Assembly: GCA_009886055.1 (NCBI GenBank)
Contig: VFJM01000099.1
Location: forward strand, 1-33,051
DNA: 33,051 bases
Direction: 5' to 3'
Source: Geobacter sp.
GTDB lineage: Bacteria; Desulfobacterota; Desulfuromonadia; Geobacterales; Pseudopelobacteraceae
Shown here: positions 1-7,994 of the stretch, piece after piece
How positions within the stretch are numbered: position 1 is the stretch's first letter
Layout of the letters: every line of letters starts with the position of its first letter
Translations under genes and position numbers: made by a program
Notes under the pieces: model-generated
What the model saw: only the letters and a program-made list of their open reading frames with translations
Told to the model about the DNA's origin: nothing
The model's database searches: none

Positions 1-558
1 ACCTGCCCGATGGGGATCGATATCCGCGCCGGCTTTCAGATCGAATGTATCGGCTGCGGGCGCTGCATCGACGCCTGCCGCGCCGTCATGGAGGATAAGC
101 CGGGCGGAACCGGGCTGATTGATTATCGTTTTGGAACCGTAAAAGGGAGCCGTTTCAGGGTGGGGAACACGACCGCTGTGCTGCTGCTCGTTACACTGCT
201 GCTTGCGGCCGGGTTCGTCTGGGGTGTGTTGAGCAGGAGCCAGACCGCCTTTGCGGTGCAGCGAGTTGCAACCGCTGAATCGCGAACTCTGCCTGACGGT
301 TCCGTGGCACAGCCGTGGCGGGCGATTATCGGTAACCGTTCCGAGACCCCCCGGCTTTATTCCATCCGGGTTGCCGGTGAATCGTCTGGGAGAGTCGAGC
401 TGCTCGGTCCGGTACGCGACATCAAGGTAGCGCCCAATCAACATCAGGAAGTCACCTTCATGATCCTCGTTTCAAAAAACTCCCTTCCGCACGATAAGTT
501 TCTGCTCCAGCTGGTGAGCGGTGACCGGCCGGCAGCGTCGGTAACGGTTTTACCATGA
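1..558 (+). CDS. ccoG: CcoG/FixG, cbb3 oxidase maturation ferredoxin-like protein (3' part)
   Basis: The reading frame is open from base 1, so the start lies outside the window; 185 residues are visible. They begin in the last part of a bacterial ferredoxin-type domain: CP, then CIGCGRCIDAC, which supplies Fe-S cluster cysteines. A single membrane helix follows (about residues 56-76). After it comes a beta-rich tail matching the Ig-like C-terminal domain of FixG/CcoG. In the family CcoG is a membrane Fe-S protein, proposed to reduce copper for delivery to cbb3-type cytochrome oxidase. The stop codon overlaps the ccoI start as ATGA, and ccoI-ccoS follow, which is the classical ccoGIS order. 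The missing N-terminal part should carry further membrane helices. Confidence 0.93.
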   Translation, partial: TCPMGIDIRAGFQIECIGCGRCIDACRAVMEDKPGGTGLIDYRFGTVKGSRFRVGNTTAVLLLVTLLLAAGFVWGVLSRSQTAFAVQRVATAESRTLPDGSVAQPWRAIIGNRSETPRLYSIRVAGESSGRVELLGPVRDIKVAPNQHQEVTFMILVSKNSLPHDKFLLQLVSGDRPAASVTVLP

Positions 559-2981
559 GCGCTCTGCCGGAACGTATCTGCAGCCACTGCGGCATCAGCT
601 TCCGCTGGAAAGCGGTCAGCAGCAGCGGTGATGACGGCAGTCAGGCCATTTTCTGCTGCAGGGGGTGTCAAGGCGCCTATCGCATGATCTGTGATGCCGG
701 ACTGGGGAGCTTTTATGATCGCTCCGAGCGCGCGACTCCGACGGTAGCGGAAGCAGCTACTTCAAGCTATACCGAAAGAGACCTTGCCCAACATATTGTT
801 TCCGATGATGATCTCTGCAGAATAGATGTTCTTGTCTCCGGCATCACCTGTCCATCCTGCGTCTGGCTGCTGGAGCGGATGCTCGGCCGGGTTCCGGGTG
901 TCGAATATGTCAGCATCTCCTACAGCGGCGGAATCGCCTCGCTCCGTTTCGACCCGGAGCGGGTCGCGCCGCTGGAGCTGTTCTCCGTCATCGCCCGCCT
1001 CGGCTACTCTCCGCGCCCCTATTCGGCCGATCAGTCGGAAAAGGAAGCGCGGCGCGAGCGGGATGATCTGCTGCTCCGCTTCGGTACGGCGCTCTTTCTG
1101 ACCATGCAGCTGATGGCCTACTCCTATGCCCTGTACGCCGGCTATTTCCAGGGGATGGGTGAGGGGATGAAGCAGTTTCTGCAGTATGTATCCTTGTTGG
1201 TAACGACTCCCGTAGTGTTCTACTCAGGGTGGCCGTTTATCGTCGGCGCCTGGCGTTCCCTTAAAACCGCCGCGCCGGGAATGGATCTGCTGATTGCGAT
1301 GGGGGCGCTCTCGGCCTGGCTCTACAGCGTATGGGCGCTTTTCGGCGGCCAGGAGACCTATTTCGAGAGTGCGGCGATGATTGTGACGTTCGTCCTGATC
1401 GGCCGTCTGCTTGAGCTTTCGGTGCGCCGCCGCGCCATGTCCGGCATCAGCTCCCTTTATGCCGCTGCCCCGCAGCGGGCAACGGTGGTGGGGGTTGGGG
1501 GGAATCGTACGGTTGAAGTTGATGAGGTCCGGCCGGGAGATATGCTGCTGGTCCGGCAGGGGGAGCGTTTCCCGGTTGACTGCCTGATTGTCGAGGGGGA
1601 GACGGAGGTCGATCAGTCGCTGGCCACCGGTGAGAGCCGGCCGGTCCTGTTCGTCAGCGGTGATGACGTGCGCTCCGGCTGTGTCAACGTGGCGGCTCCG
1701 GTGACCGTGCAGGCGCTCAGGCCGGCCGGCCAGAGCTATCTGATGCGGGTCGCATCCCTTGTGCAGATGGCACAGGCCGGAAAACCTGACCTGCAGCAGC
1801 TGGCCGACCGGGTCTCCGGCTGGTTCGTGCCGGCGGTGATTCTGCTGGCGCTGCTGGTCTGTGCGGGACGTCTCCTGTTTTTAGGAGAGAGCGCCGCTGC
1901 GGCAATCATGTCGGCCCTGTCGGTCGTCCTGATCGCCTGCCCCTGCGCGATGGGGCTGGCGGTTCCGGCGGCGGTGCTGGCGGGGTGCAGCCGCTCGGCC
2001 TCGCTCGGCATCATCCTGCGCGGAGGGGATGTCATCGAACGGCTGGCATCGGTCGACACTGCGCTGTTCGACAAAACCGGCACGATAACCTGCGGTCTCC
2101 CCGGCATCATCCGGCTCGAAACGTATGCCGGCTATGACGCGGCGGCCGTCCTCCAGGCGGCGGCCACAGTCGAAGAACAGGCGTCTCACCCGATCGCCCG
2201 GGCCATCGTCCGGCATGCGGCCGAACATGGCTATCAGCCCGAATCGTGCCGTGATTTCCGCGCGATTCCGGGGCGGGGTATTTCAGGAGTGCTGCCAAAT
2301 GGTGAGCGGGTGCTGTGCGGAAGCCGGTCGTTCCTCCGGGAACAGGGGGTCTCTTTGGAGGTTGACAGCCGGTATGACAGCGCCGCTACCGCCGTTCTGA
2401 TCGCGATAGACGGGTGTCTGGCGGGATGCTTTCTGCTGTCCGATCAGCTGCGGGAGGGGGCCCGGGGGGTGATTTCCGGTCTTGCTGCAGAGCGGATGGA
2501 TATCTGTCTGATCAGTGGCGACCACCAGACAACGGTGGACCGCATCGCCGCAGAAATCGGTGTTTCATCAGCCTTTGGCGGCATGACGCCGGATCAGAAA
2601 CTGGCACATGCCACCGAACTTCAGCAGCGGGGGCGCCGGGTGCTGATGGTTGGCGACGGCGTCAACGATGCACCGGCCCTGGCCTCCGCCACGGTCAGCT
2701 GCTCGCTCTCCGGTTCAAGCGACATTGCTCTCGAAAATGCGGATGTGATCATTACCGGCGATGACCTTTCGCGCATTGCTACAGCGTACCGCATCAGCCG
2801 GGCCACGATGACAATCATAAAGCAGAACCTTGCCTGGGCTTTCGTGTATAATATCATCGGCATACCGCTGGCGATGACCGGTCTTCTGACTCCCGTCTAC
2901 GCCGCCGTCGCCATGACCGCCAGTTCACTGCTGGTTTCGCTTAACTCGCTGCGCCTGATGAGGTTCAAACACAATGGATGA
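555..2981 (+). CDS. ccoI: CcoI/FixI copper-translocating P1B-type ATPase
   Basis: 808 residues, normal for CcoI. It exports Cu from the cytoplasm for assembly of the CuB site of cbb3 oxidase. Domains in order: an N-terminal Cys-rich metal-binding segment (CSHCG and CCRGC within the first 40 residues), a heavy-metal-associated domain with C99-P-S-C102, and a membrane region with the P1B signature C462-P-C464. The phosphorylation motif DKTGT has its aspartate at D506, TGES is the actuator loop, SHP is the P1B nucleotide-domain motif, and G700-D-G-V-N-D705 is the hinge. All catalytic motifs are intact. The start is ATG in an ATGA overlap with ccoG. The extra N-terminal Cys region together with ccoG/ccoS neighbours separates it from a CopA detoxification pump. 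Confidence 0.95.
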   Translation: MSALPERICSHCGISFRWKAVSSSGDDGSQAIFCCRGCQGAYRMICDAGLGSFYDRSERATPTVAEAATSSYTERDLAQHIVSDDDLCRIDVLVSGITCPSCVWLLERMLGRVPGVEYVSISYSGGIASLRFDPERVAPLELFSVIARLGYSPRPYSADQSEKEARRERDDLLLRFGTALFLTMQLMAYSYALYAGYFQGMGEGMKQFLQYVSLLVTTPVVFYSGWPFIVGAWRSLKTAAPGMDLLIAMGALSAWLYSVWALFGGQETYFESAAMIVTFVLIGRLLELSVRRRAMSGISSLYAAAPQRATVVGVGGNRTVEVDEVRPGDMLLVRQGERFPVDCLIVEGETEVDQSLATGESRPVLFVSGDDVRSGCVNVAAPVTVQALRPAGQSYLMRVASLVQMAQAGKPDLQQLADRVSGWFVPAVILLALLVCAGRLLFLGESAAAAIMSALSVVLIACPCAMGLAVPAAVLAGCSRSASLGIILRGGDVIERLASVDTALFDKTGTITCGLPGIIRLETYAGYDAAAVLQAAATVEEQASHPIARAIVRHAAEHGYQPESCRDFRAIPGRGISGVLPNGERVLCGSRSFLREQGVSLEVDSRYDSAATAVLIAIDGCLAGCFLLSDQLREGARGVISGLAAERMDICLISGDHQTTVDRIAAEIGVSSAFGGMTPDQKLAHATELQQRGRRVLMVGDGVNDAPALASATVSCSLSGSSDIALENADVIITGDDLSRIATAYRISRATMTIIKQNLAWAFVYNIIGIPLAMTGLLTPVYAAVAMTASSLLVSLNSLRLMRFKHNG

Positions 2982-3114
2982 AAGCCTGATAATTCTGATA
3001 GTTCTGTCGCTCTGCCTGGGGGCGGGGTGCTGGCTGATATTTATCTGGGCGGTCAAGAAGGGTCAGTTCGAGGATGTGGAGAAGCCGAAACACCGCATGC
3101 TGGATGACGATTGA
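2974..3114 (+). CDS. ccoS: CcoS, small cbb3 oxidase maturation protein
   Basis: This 46-residue gene reads MDESLIILIVLSLCLGAGCW, then continues through a hydrophobic helix into WAVKKGQFEDVEKPKHRML and ends DDD. That is the CcoS pattern: one N-terminal membrane helix, a W-x-x-(K/R)-x-G-Q-F/Y-(D/E)-D motif and an acidic tail. CcoS is needed to insert heme and copper cofactors into the CcoN subunit. It overlaps the end of ccoI by 8 bp, so translational coupling is likely. It closes the cco operon; the next gene lies 47 bp further on the opposite strand. Confidence 0.9.
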   Translation: MDESLIILIVLSLCLGAGCWLIFIWAVKKGQFEDVEKPKHRMLDDD

Positions 3115-3161
3115 CGTTGTTATGATGGGTGGGATCATCTGACAGGGTGTGGTAAGCGGGT

Positions 3162-3422
3162 TCAACTCCGATAAACTTCGCGGCGATGACCGATCTTGAC
3201 AACCCATACGGTAAGCTCGATATCCTGTATCGAATACACGATACGGTAATTACCCTGCCGGATGCGGTACCGCTCCTGCCCCGAGAGCTTTTCCGAACCA
3301 TATGGTCGTGGATCATCAGTCAGCCCGGCAACTCGTTCCATAATGCGCTGCAGGTCTCGCCTGGGTATGGTCTCAAGCTCTTTTCTGGCTGATTCTTTGA
3401 AAAAAATGCTATATACGGCCAC
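3162..3422 (-). CDS. RelE/ParE-family toxin
   Basis: 86 residues with the RelE/ParE fold signature: an N-terminal strand (VYSIFFKESARKEL), two helices with IPRRDLQRIMERVAGL, then the beta-sheet core with the family motif KLSGQERYRIRQGNYRIVY. It ends in a strand and a short tail with VVKIGHRREVY. RelE members cleave ribosome-bound mRNA and ParE members inhibit gyrase; the sequence alone does not separate the two well. The R-x-R-x-G-x-Y-R-I-v-Y pattern and the H-R-x-x-x-Y tail resemble mRNA-cleaving RelE more. It overlaps the upstream antitoxin by 14 bp. The pair sits convergent to ccoS and is probably an independently acquired cassette. Confidence 0.9.
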   Translation of the reverse strand: MAVYSIFFKESARKELETIPRRDLQRIMERVAGLTDDPRPYGSEKLSGQERYRIRQGNYRIVYSIQDIELTVWVVKIGHRREVYRS

Positions 3423-3642
3423 TGGCTTTTAGTTCTTTCAGTACTGTTTCATAGGAAATCAGCGGTTCGTTGACGCGCTCTGCAAAAGCGGCCAGGTCTT
3501 CTGCATCTTCGGACAAGGCCTGCTGCACGGCGGCATTAACGATATCTGAAAGCGACCTAGATGTTTCCAGCGCCTTATGCTGAAGCGCCCGGTGCATGGT
3601 CGGGTCGAAATAGACGGTTGCCCGTTTGGTAAGTGCTCCCAT
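3409..3642 (-). CDS. Ribbon-helix-helix (CopG/RHH-type) antitoxin
   Basis: 77 residues. The N-terminal strand KRATVYFDPTMHRALQHKA followed by two helices (SLSDIVNAAVQQAL) is a ribbon-helix-helix DNA-binding unit. The acidic C-terminal half (DAEDLAAFAERVNEPL...) is the expected toxin-binding arm. The start ATG is fixed by a strong site on the minus strand, AAGGAGG followed by eight bases. RHH antitoxins usually bind a dyad in their own promoter, alone or with the toxin, and such a dyad lies just upstream (3675-3690). The toxin gene follows with a 14-bp overlap. Confidence 0.88.
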   Translation of the reverse strand: MGALTKRATVYFDPTMHRALQHKALETSRSLSDIVNAAVQQALSEDAEDLAAFAERVNEPLISYETVLKELKASGRI

Positions 3643-3662
3643 ATCTGTTACCTCCTTATGGC

Positions 3663-3691
3663 ATGATAGCGTTATGACGTTGTGGCGTCAA
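3663..3691 (-). promoter_or_regulatory. TA-module promoter (TTGACG-17-TATCAT)
   Basis: On the minus strand a -35 box TTGACG (3686-3691) and a -10 box TATCAT (3663-3668) are separated by exactly 17 bases. They lie about 20 bases upstream of the antitoxin start, with AAGGAGG in between. This is a good match to a housekeeping sigma-70 promoter. Confidence 0.7.
3675..3690. promoter_or_regulatory. Operator-like inverted repeat of the TA module
   Basis: TGACG-ttgtgg-CGTCA is a perfect 5-bp inverted repeat lying inside the -35/spacer region of the TA promoter. Its position would let the RHH antitoxin block RNA polymerase, the usual autoregulation of such modules. Binding is inferred. Confidence 0.55.
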
Positions 3692-3796
3692 GCGCAATAA
3701 AACTGATATTCTGCAAAAACAAAATCAGGGCGGGCGCAAGGCACCGTCCCTGCATTCGAATAATGTTTCCTCGTTACCAAACGGAAAAAATCATAT

Positions 3797-6700
3797 ATGA
3801 AGCCATTCACTCGCAAAATAAATATCAAACGTGTATTCAAAGTCACGACACTGGCCATTGTCGGCATCTTGTCGCTGCTGCTGATCTGCCTTGCCTTCCT
3901 TCCGACCATCGTCAGCAGTCTCACAGTACAAACACGAATTCAGAAAACCCTCTCCATCTCCATGAAACGTCAGGTGGGCTGGTCGAATCTTGTCATGACC
4001 TGGTCCGAGGGCCTTACGCTTTCCGGACTCAAACTCGGCGACGGACCCGCGCCGCTCCTGAAAACTGATATCGATCAGATCGTTGTTGTTCCTTCTCTTG
4101 GTCGCGGCGCTGACGGGCACTTCGTTGTTGACCTTGTGGTCAGGATCAAAAACGTCCGGGCTGAACTCGCTCCCGGCCCGCCAAAACCACTCCCTCCACC
4201 ATCAACCAAAGATCCGCTGACTCTGCTGGCTGATTCGATCCAGCGCATTCAGGAACTCGACTTCCCGTTGCCGGCGGATCTGCGCGTTCAGATCGAGGTT
4301 GCGCCGCTGCAGCTGGCATATCGGGTTCCGGCACCGGGTAAAGAGCTGCGTCTGCAGGATTTTTCGTTCCGCTTTTTGATGCCGTCGCTGGCCGCCAAAC
4401 CGGTTACGGCGGAGCTGAAGGGCCGGTTATCGGTCGATGGTCGCGAGATGGGGAACGTCAGTTTCAACGCGAAGGTGAGTGACCTCGTGACCAAAGAGCG
4501 GCGGATTCGTCTCGCCTCTGCCCTCTTTGCCGTTGATGCGGCGGCGCCCGGCACGAGCATCACGCTCACCGGCGGGCTGGGTCAGGCGGACGGTTTTGCC
4601 GCACACTGGAAGCTTGACCTCCCCGGTCTGCTGGCGGTCGCAGGGCCGTTTATCCCCCCCATGGTTCCGAAGCTGGCGGGGAATGTCGAGCTTCTGCTCC
4701 TGGCAAAGACCGATGCGCAGCGCGATCTGCGCGCGACGCTGACGGTTGACGGAACCGGACTGGCCGCGAGCGGCGGTTCGCTGAAAACAAAGCGGGTCGG
4801 GCCGCTTGATCTGAAACTGCTGCAGCAGATCGCCACCGACCATGTCCGTCAGCGGGTCTATTTTCCGGGCGGAAAACTGTTCATGCCGGGGCTGATTGAT
4901 GCGGCGTGGAGCGCTTCGGTGGTCCGTCCAAATGTTCCGGAACGCTCGCTGGATCTCCAGTTCGGCCCTCTTCAACTGGATCTTGTCCGGGCGCTCTCAA
5001 TTGCCAAGCCTTTTCTCCCTCCCGATATTTCCATCAAGGATCTCGCCGGCGAAGCGTTTCTCCGCTCTCTCTCGCTGCATCTGAACGGCTCCGGAAACAA
5101 GGGTGATCTTGCCGTCACCGGTTTCGGCATCAAGCTCCCGCGCGTTCGTCTGGCGCTTAAAAAGGGGGATCTGGCCGCAGAGGACATTGATCTGCTCCTC
5201 GAAAAGGCTGAATGTCCGCTGTCAGCCAAACTGCCGACCAGACTGACGGCTGATCTTCTCTGGAGCATCAGGCGTGCAACCCTCTCCGGTGCCCAGCCGC
5301 TTGTCGTTCAGGGGGCGCGCGGAAAGGTCGGGGTGGCGGTCACCGACCTCAACCTGAAGAGCGCCTCGCCGCGCAAAGTTGCCGCTTCCGCTACGGTGAC
5401 ACAAACCATTGACCTTGACCGCGCGTCACTCGGAACACGGCTGACAATTGAAAAAGCCCATGAACAGCTCCGCTTCCTGGCCCGTGCCGCCGAGAACGGT
5501 GACATCGAGGCCTCTCTTCCTGAGTGTGTAGTAAATGCAGCCTCGCTTCAAGCTGCTCACTCCGGTAAAAAAATAACTCCGATTCCGATTTCCGCCTCTC
5601 TGACAGCGGCCGGACTTCGTCTTCCGGCCGGCAAAGGTGCGAATCCAACGCTGCAGAGCGCTGCGGCGGTGGTTTCGGCGGGTGATTTCCTGCAGCTCAC
5701 CGCCGATGCGGCCCTTTCGGGGTCGTCACCCCGGCGTGCCACTTCAAAAGGCACTGCCCGGCTTGACCTGCGGCGCGCCATGCCGTTTGCCGCCCCCTTT
5801 GTGCCGAAAGGTTTGAAGGGGGACGGAGTCGTGAGTGCGGTCTGGGATCTTGCAGCGCCGCTGCCGGAAAAGGCACTAGTCGCCGAGAAACATCCGCTCC
5901 GGAGTGCCAGAGCCGGATTATCGCTGTTTGACACACTTGAATTTGCTGTGAAGCTTGATACTATTTCTGCAACAGTTCCTTCGGCCACAGGGGAAATCCA
6001 CATGACAGGCCTGCGTAGCGGACCGGATCTGCGGCTTGTCTCAACAAAAAAAGGTGAATCAGTCAGGCTTGAAGGCGGGGTGCTGTTTTCCGCGCTGAGC
6101 GGCCTTCCGGGAGCCGCCGGGAAGTTCCCCCTCCAGCATGGCTCGTTTGCATTTACCGGCGAACTCTCCGGCTGGAATGAGTTGCGCCTGCACGAAGAGT
6201 TCCGGATTGGTCCGCTGGCTGTCTCGCACGAAGCCGAGTTGACCGTCGGCCGTATTGATTCGCTGCTGGACGAAAAACAGCCGTTCAGCACGGCGACACT
6301 GATCAAACGCCTCGACGCCACCCTGTTAGCCAATGTCGAGGGGGCGTTTTCACGCGAATTGAAGCAGCTGCTGCCGGGCATTGATGTGGCCGGAGATGTC
6401 AGCAGCAGCGCCCGTATCGACCTCAGCGCCGGTCGTGAGCTTGCGCTACGCTGCTCCGTGAAAACAAAGGATTTTGGTCTTCAGCTGGACAACGGAACCA
6501 AGGTCGAAGGGATGCGCGCCGATATTTTGATTAATCGGACCTATGCCCTGGCAGCTTCCCAGGGCGAACGCTGGACGCCGCTCTCGACGGCTCTTGTCCG
6601 GCCGGCGGCCGTGGTGACGCCCAACCCGGGTGCGGAGGGAATTGTCGGCCGGATCCATGACGATCTGCGCGGTGATCTGCGCGGGGCCCGTTCGTTCTCG

Positions 6701-7405
6701 ATCCGGCGCGTAACGACTAAGGCGTCCGGTGTGCCGCTGGTGATCACCGCGCTGGAGGGCGATCTGCTCTTTACGCCTGAAAAAACCGGTCTCAGCTTTT
6801 TTCAGGCGGATCTGATCGGGGGGACGATCCTTGCCCGCGGCCTGTTCGACCTGCGTCCGGAGGTTCCCGTTATCGCTGCGTCCAGTTCGTTCTCAAATCT
6901 TGATATTACCCATCTGCTGCCGAAGGAAACCAGAACGCGTGGGGGTGATCTGGATGCCGAGATCACCGGAGAGGTGAGTCTCACTGCACCATTGACCCCC
7001 GAACAGCGCGAGTTGTTTGAGCAACTCCGCCTTGCGCTGAATCTGCGCAAGATAGGGGCTAATACCATCGAACGGGCGCTCTTCAGCCTCGATCCGTACG
7101 AGCGCAACGAACAGCTGGTTAACCAGCGCAAAATGCTTCGCCTGGGGAGGCTGATGGGGCTGCGGGCCAATGCCGTTGATGGCGCTTTCAGCATGGAGGG
7201 TGAGGTTCAGATTAAAGGGGTGGCGGTTGATCTGCCGAAGGTTGAGCGCTTGCGGATTTCCGAGCTGCCGCTTCGTCAGGAGCTGGCCAGGAACAGGGGT
7301 GGAATCCTGGCATTACGCCGCGTTCTTGATCTGGTGCGGGCCGATACCCTTGTTGTCGGCCCGAAAGGTGAACTATCATTGAAGCGGAGGATGTATGCAC
7401 AATAG
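3797..7405 (+). CDS. AsmA/YdbH-like envelope protein (probable intermembrane bridge component)
   Basis: 1202 residues. A basic N-terminus (KINIKRVFK) and one membrane helix (about residues 14-38) anchor a very long periplasmic part. The first periplasmic stretch (QKTLSISMKRQVGWSNLVMTW) has the AsmA-like pattern of a repaired-beta-helix start. A Pro-rich linker (residues about 125-137) follows, then many repeated beta-strands with alternating hydrophobic residues. The C-terminal part (GGDLDAEITGEVSL, then GEVQIKGVAVDLPKVERL) looks like the last beta-groove segments. AsmA-like proteins (YhdP, TamB, YdbH) form hydrophobic grooves that move phospholipids between the inner and outer membranes. It overlaps the next gene, a YdbL-like lipoprotein, by 11 bp, and this gene pairing points to the YdbH branch. 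E. coli YdbH is shorter (about 880 residues), so the substrate may differ. No strong promoter was found in 3692-3796. Confidence 0.75.
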   Translation: MKPFTRKINIKRVFKVTTLAIVGILSLLLICLAFLPTIVSSLTVQTRIQKTLSISMKRQVGWSNLVMTWSEGLTLSGLKLGDGPAPLLKTDIDQIVVVPSLGRGADGHFVVDLVVRIKNVRAELAPGPPKPLPPPSTKDPLTLLADSIQRIQELDFPLPADLRVQIEVAPLQLAYRVPAPGKELRLQDFSFRFLMPSLAAKPVTAELKGRLSVDGREMGNVSFNAKVSDLVTKERRIRLASALFAVDAAAPGTSITLTGGLGQADGFAAHWKLDLPGLLAVAGPFIPPMVPKLAGNVELLLLAKTDAQRDLRATLTVDGTGLAASGGSLKTKRVGPLDLKLLQQIATDHVRQRVYFPGGKLFMPGLIDAAWSASVVRPNVPERSLDLQFGPLQLDLVRALSIAKPFLPPDISIKDLAGEAFLRSLSLHLNGSGNKGDLAVTGFGIKLPRVRLALKKGDLAAEDIDLLLEKAECPLSAKLPTRLTADLLWSIRRATLSGAQPLVVQGARGKVGVAVTDLNLKSASPRKVAASATVTQTIDLDRASLGTRLTIEKAHEQLRFLARAAENGDIEASLPECVVNAASLQAAHSGKKITPIPISASLTAAGLRLPAGKGANPTLQSAAAVVSAGDFLQLTADAALSGSSPRRATSKGTARLDLRRAMPFAAPFVPKGLKGDGVVSAVWDLAAPLPEKALVAEKHPLRSARAGLSLFDTLEFAVKLDTISATVPSATGEIHMTGLRSGPDLRLVSTKKGESVRLEGGVLFSALSGLPGAAGKFPLQHGSFAFTGELSGWNELRLHEEFRIGPLAVSHEAELTVGRIDSLLDEKQPFSTATLIKRLDATLLANVEGAFSRELKQLLPGIDVAGDVSSSARIDLSAGRELALRCSVKTKDFGLQLDNGTKVEGMRADILINRTYALAASQGERWTPLSTALVRPAAVVTPNPGAEGIVGRIHDDLRGDLRGARSFSIRRVTTKASGVPLVITALEGDLLFTPEKTGLSFFQADLIGGTILARGLFDLRPEVPVIAASSSFSNLDITHLLPKETRTRGGDLDAEITGEVSLTAPLTPEQRELFEQLRLALNLRKIGANTIERALFSLDPYERNEQLVNQRKMLRLGRLMGLRANAVDGAFSMEGEVQIKGVAVDLPKVERLRISELPLRQELARNRGGILALRRVLDLVRADTLVVGPKGELSLKRRMYAQ

Positions 7406-7994
7406 AATAGTAGCAGTGTCGCTGTTGCTCGGAACGGCTCTTGTCTTCTCCGGATGCACACTTGCCAAGGTTGATGTCAATGTCGTCAGCGAGCGGACGT
7501 CGCTTGAAAACCAGGTGCTCGGGACATACAACAGCCTGAGCGAGGATATGCTGCTGGTCGCATCGGTTCGGGGGGTCTCTCCGACCGGGAAGATCGAAGC
7601 GCCGCCCCGTCATACACCGGAGCAGGTCGATGCCACCCGGGCGATGGAGACAATCGCATTTCATGCCGATGATATCGAAACCTTTAAACGTTTCGGCTGG
7701 GTAGGTGAGAACCAGGAGGGACTGTTAACCCCGTTCACCCGCGAGACCCCGAAGGTGGCGTCTGCAGAGCTGAAGTCGTTTGCCGCCAACTACAGCGAAG
7801 CGGAATTTCAGCAGGTGGTGAAGGAGGTCAACCAGTCGCGGGAGACCCTGATGATGCGGGTGGTCCAGACCAATGAAAACTTTACGATCAAGGATCTGCC
7901 GGCAATCCGCAAGGTATTTGCCCGGATAAACCGTCAGAACAGCGCGCCAGGCTCCAAGGTGCAGGATGCCGATGGCCGGTGGCAGACGCTATGA
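7395..7994 (+). CDS. Lipoprotein with YdbL-like (DUF1318) C-terminal domain
   Basis: 199 residues. The signal peptide ends in a lipobox, V-F-S-G-C with C21 as lipidation site, so the mature protein is a lipoprotein, probably in the outer membrane since D does not follow the Cys. The segment after the Cys (about residues 22-50, KVDVNVVSERTSLENQVLGTY) resembles the short lipoprotein YnbE. The C-terminal half (GWVGENQEGLLT, VVKEVNQSRETLMMRV, IRKVFARINR, GRWQTL) follows the order and spacing of YdbL: VGE...GxL, a vxxxNxxR helix, and a final G-x-W. In E. coli ydbH-ynbE-ydbL form one operon in which YdbH and YnbE make an intermembrane bridge and YdbL modulates it. Here one protein seems to carry both small functions. 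It overlaps the AsmA-like gene by 11 bp and the giant CHAT gene by 4 bp. Confidence 0.72.
   Translation: MHNRIVAVSLLLGTALVFSGCTLAKVDVNVVSERTSLENQVLGTYNSLSEDMLLVASVRGVSPTGKIEAPPRHTPEQVDATRAMETIAFHADDIETFKRFGWVGENQEGLLTPFTRETPKVASAELKSFAANYSEAEFQQVVKEVNQSRETLMMRVVQTNENFTIKDLPAIRKVFARINRQNSAPGSKVQDADGRWQTL

Noticed and set aside
3726-3752. Hairpin CAGGG.CGG/CCG.CCCTG upstream of the AsmA-like gene as riboswitch or attenuator
   Set aside because: Short bulged stem with no T-run and no known riboswitch core; likely chance in GC-rich DNA.
5557-6381. Minus-strand frame of 274 codons inside the AsmA-like gene
   Set aside because: Ser/Arg/Pro-rich translation typical of the reverse complement of a GC-rich gene; the plus strand is continuous and sensible.
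7979-7990. GTG start for the giant CHAT gene, adding four residues (MADA)
   Set aside because: ATG 7991 overlaps the upstream stop as ATGA, fits the coupling used elsewhere in the window and gives a normal signal peptide start (MKRHR).
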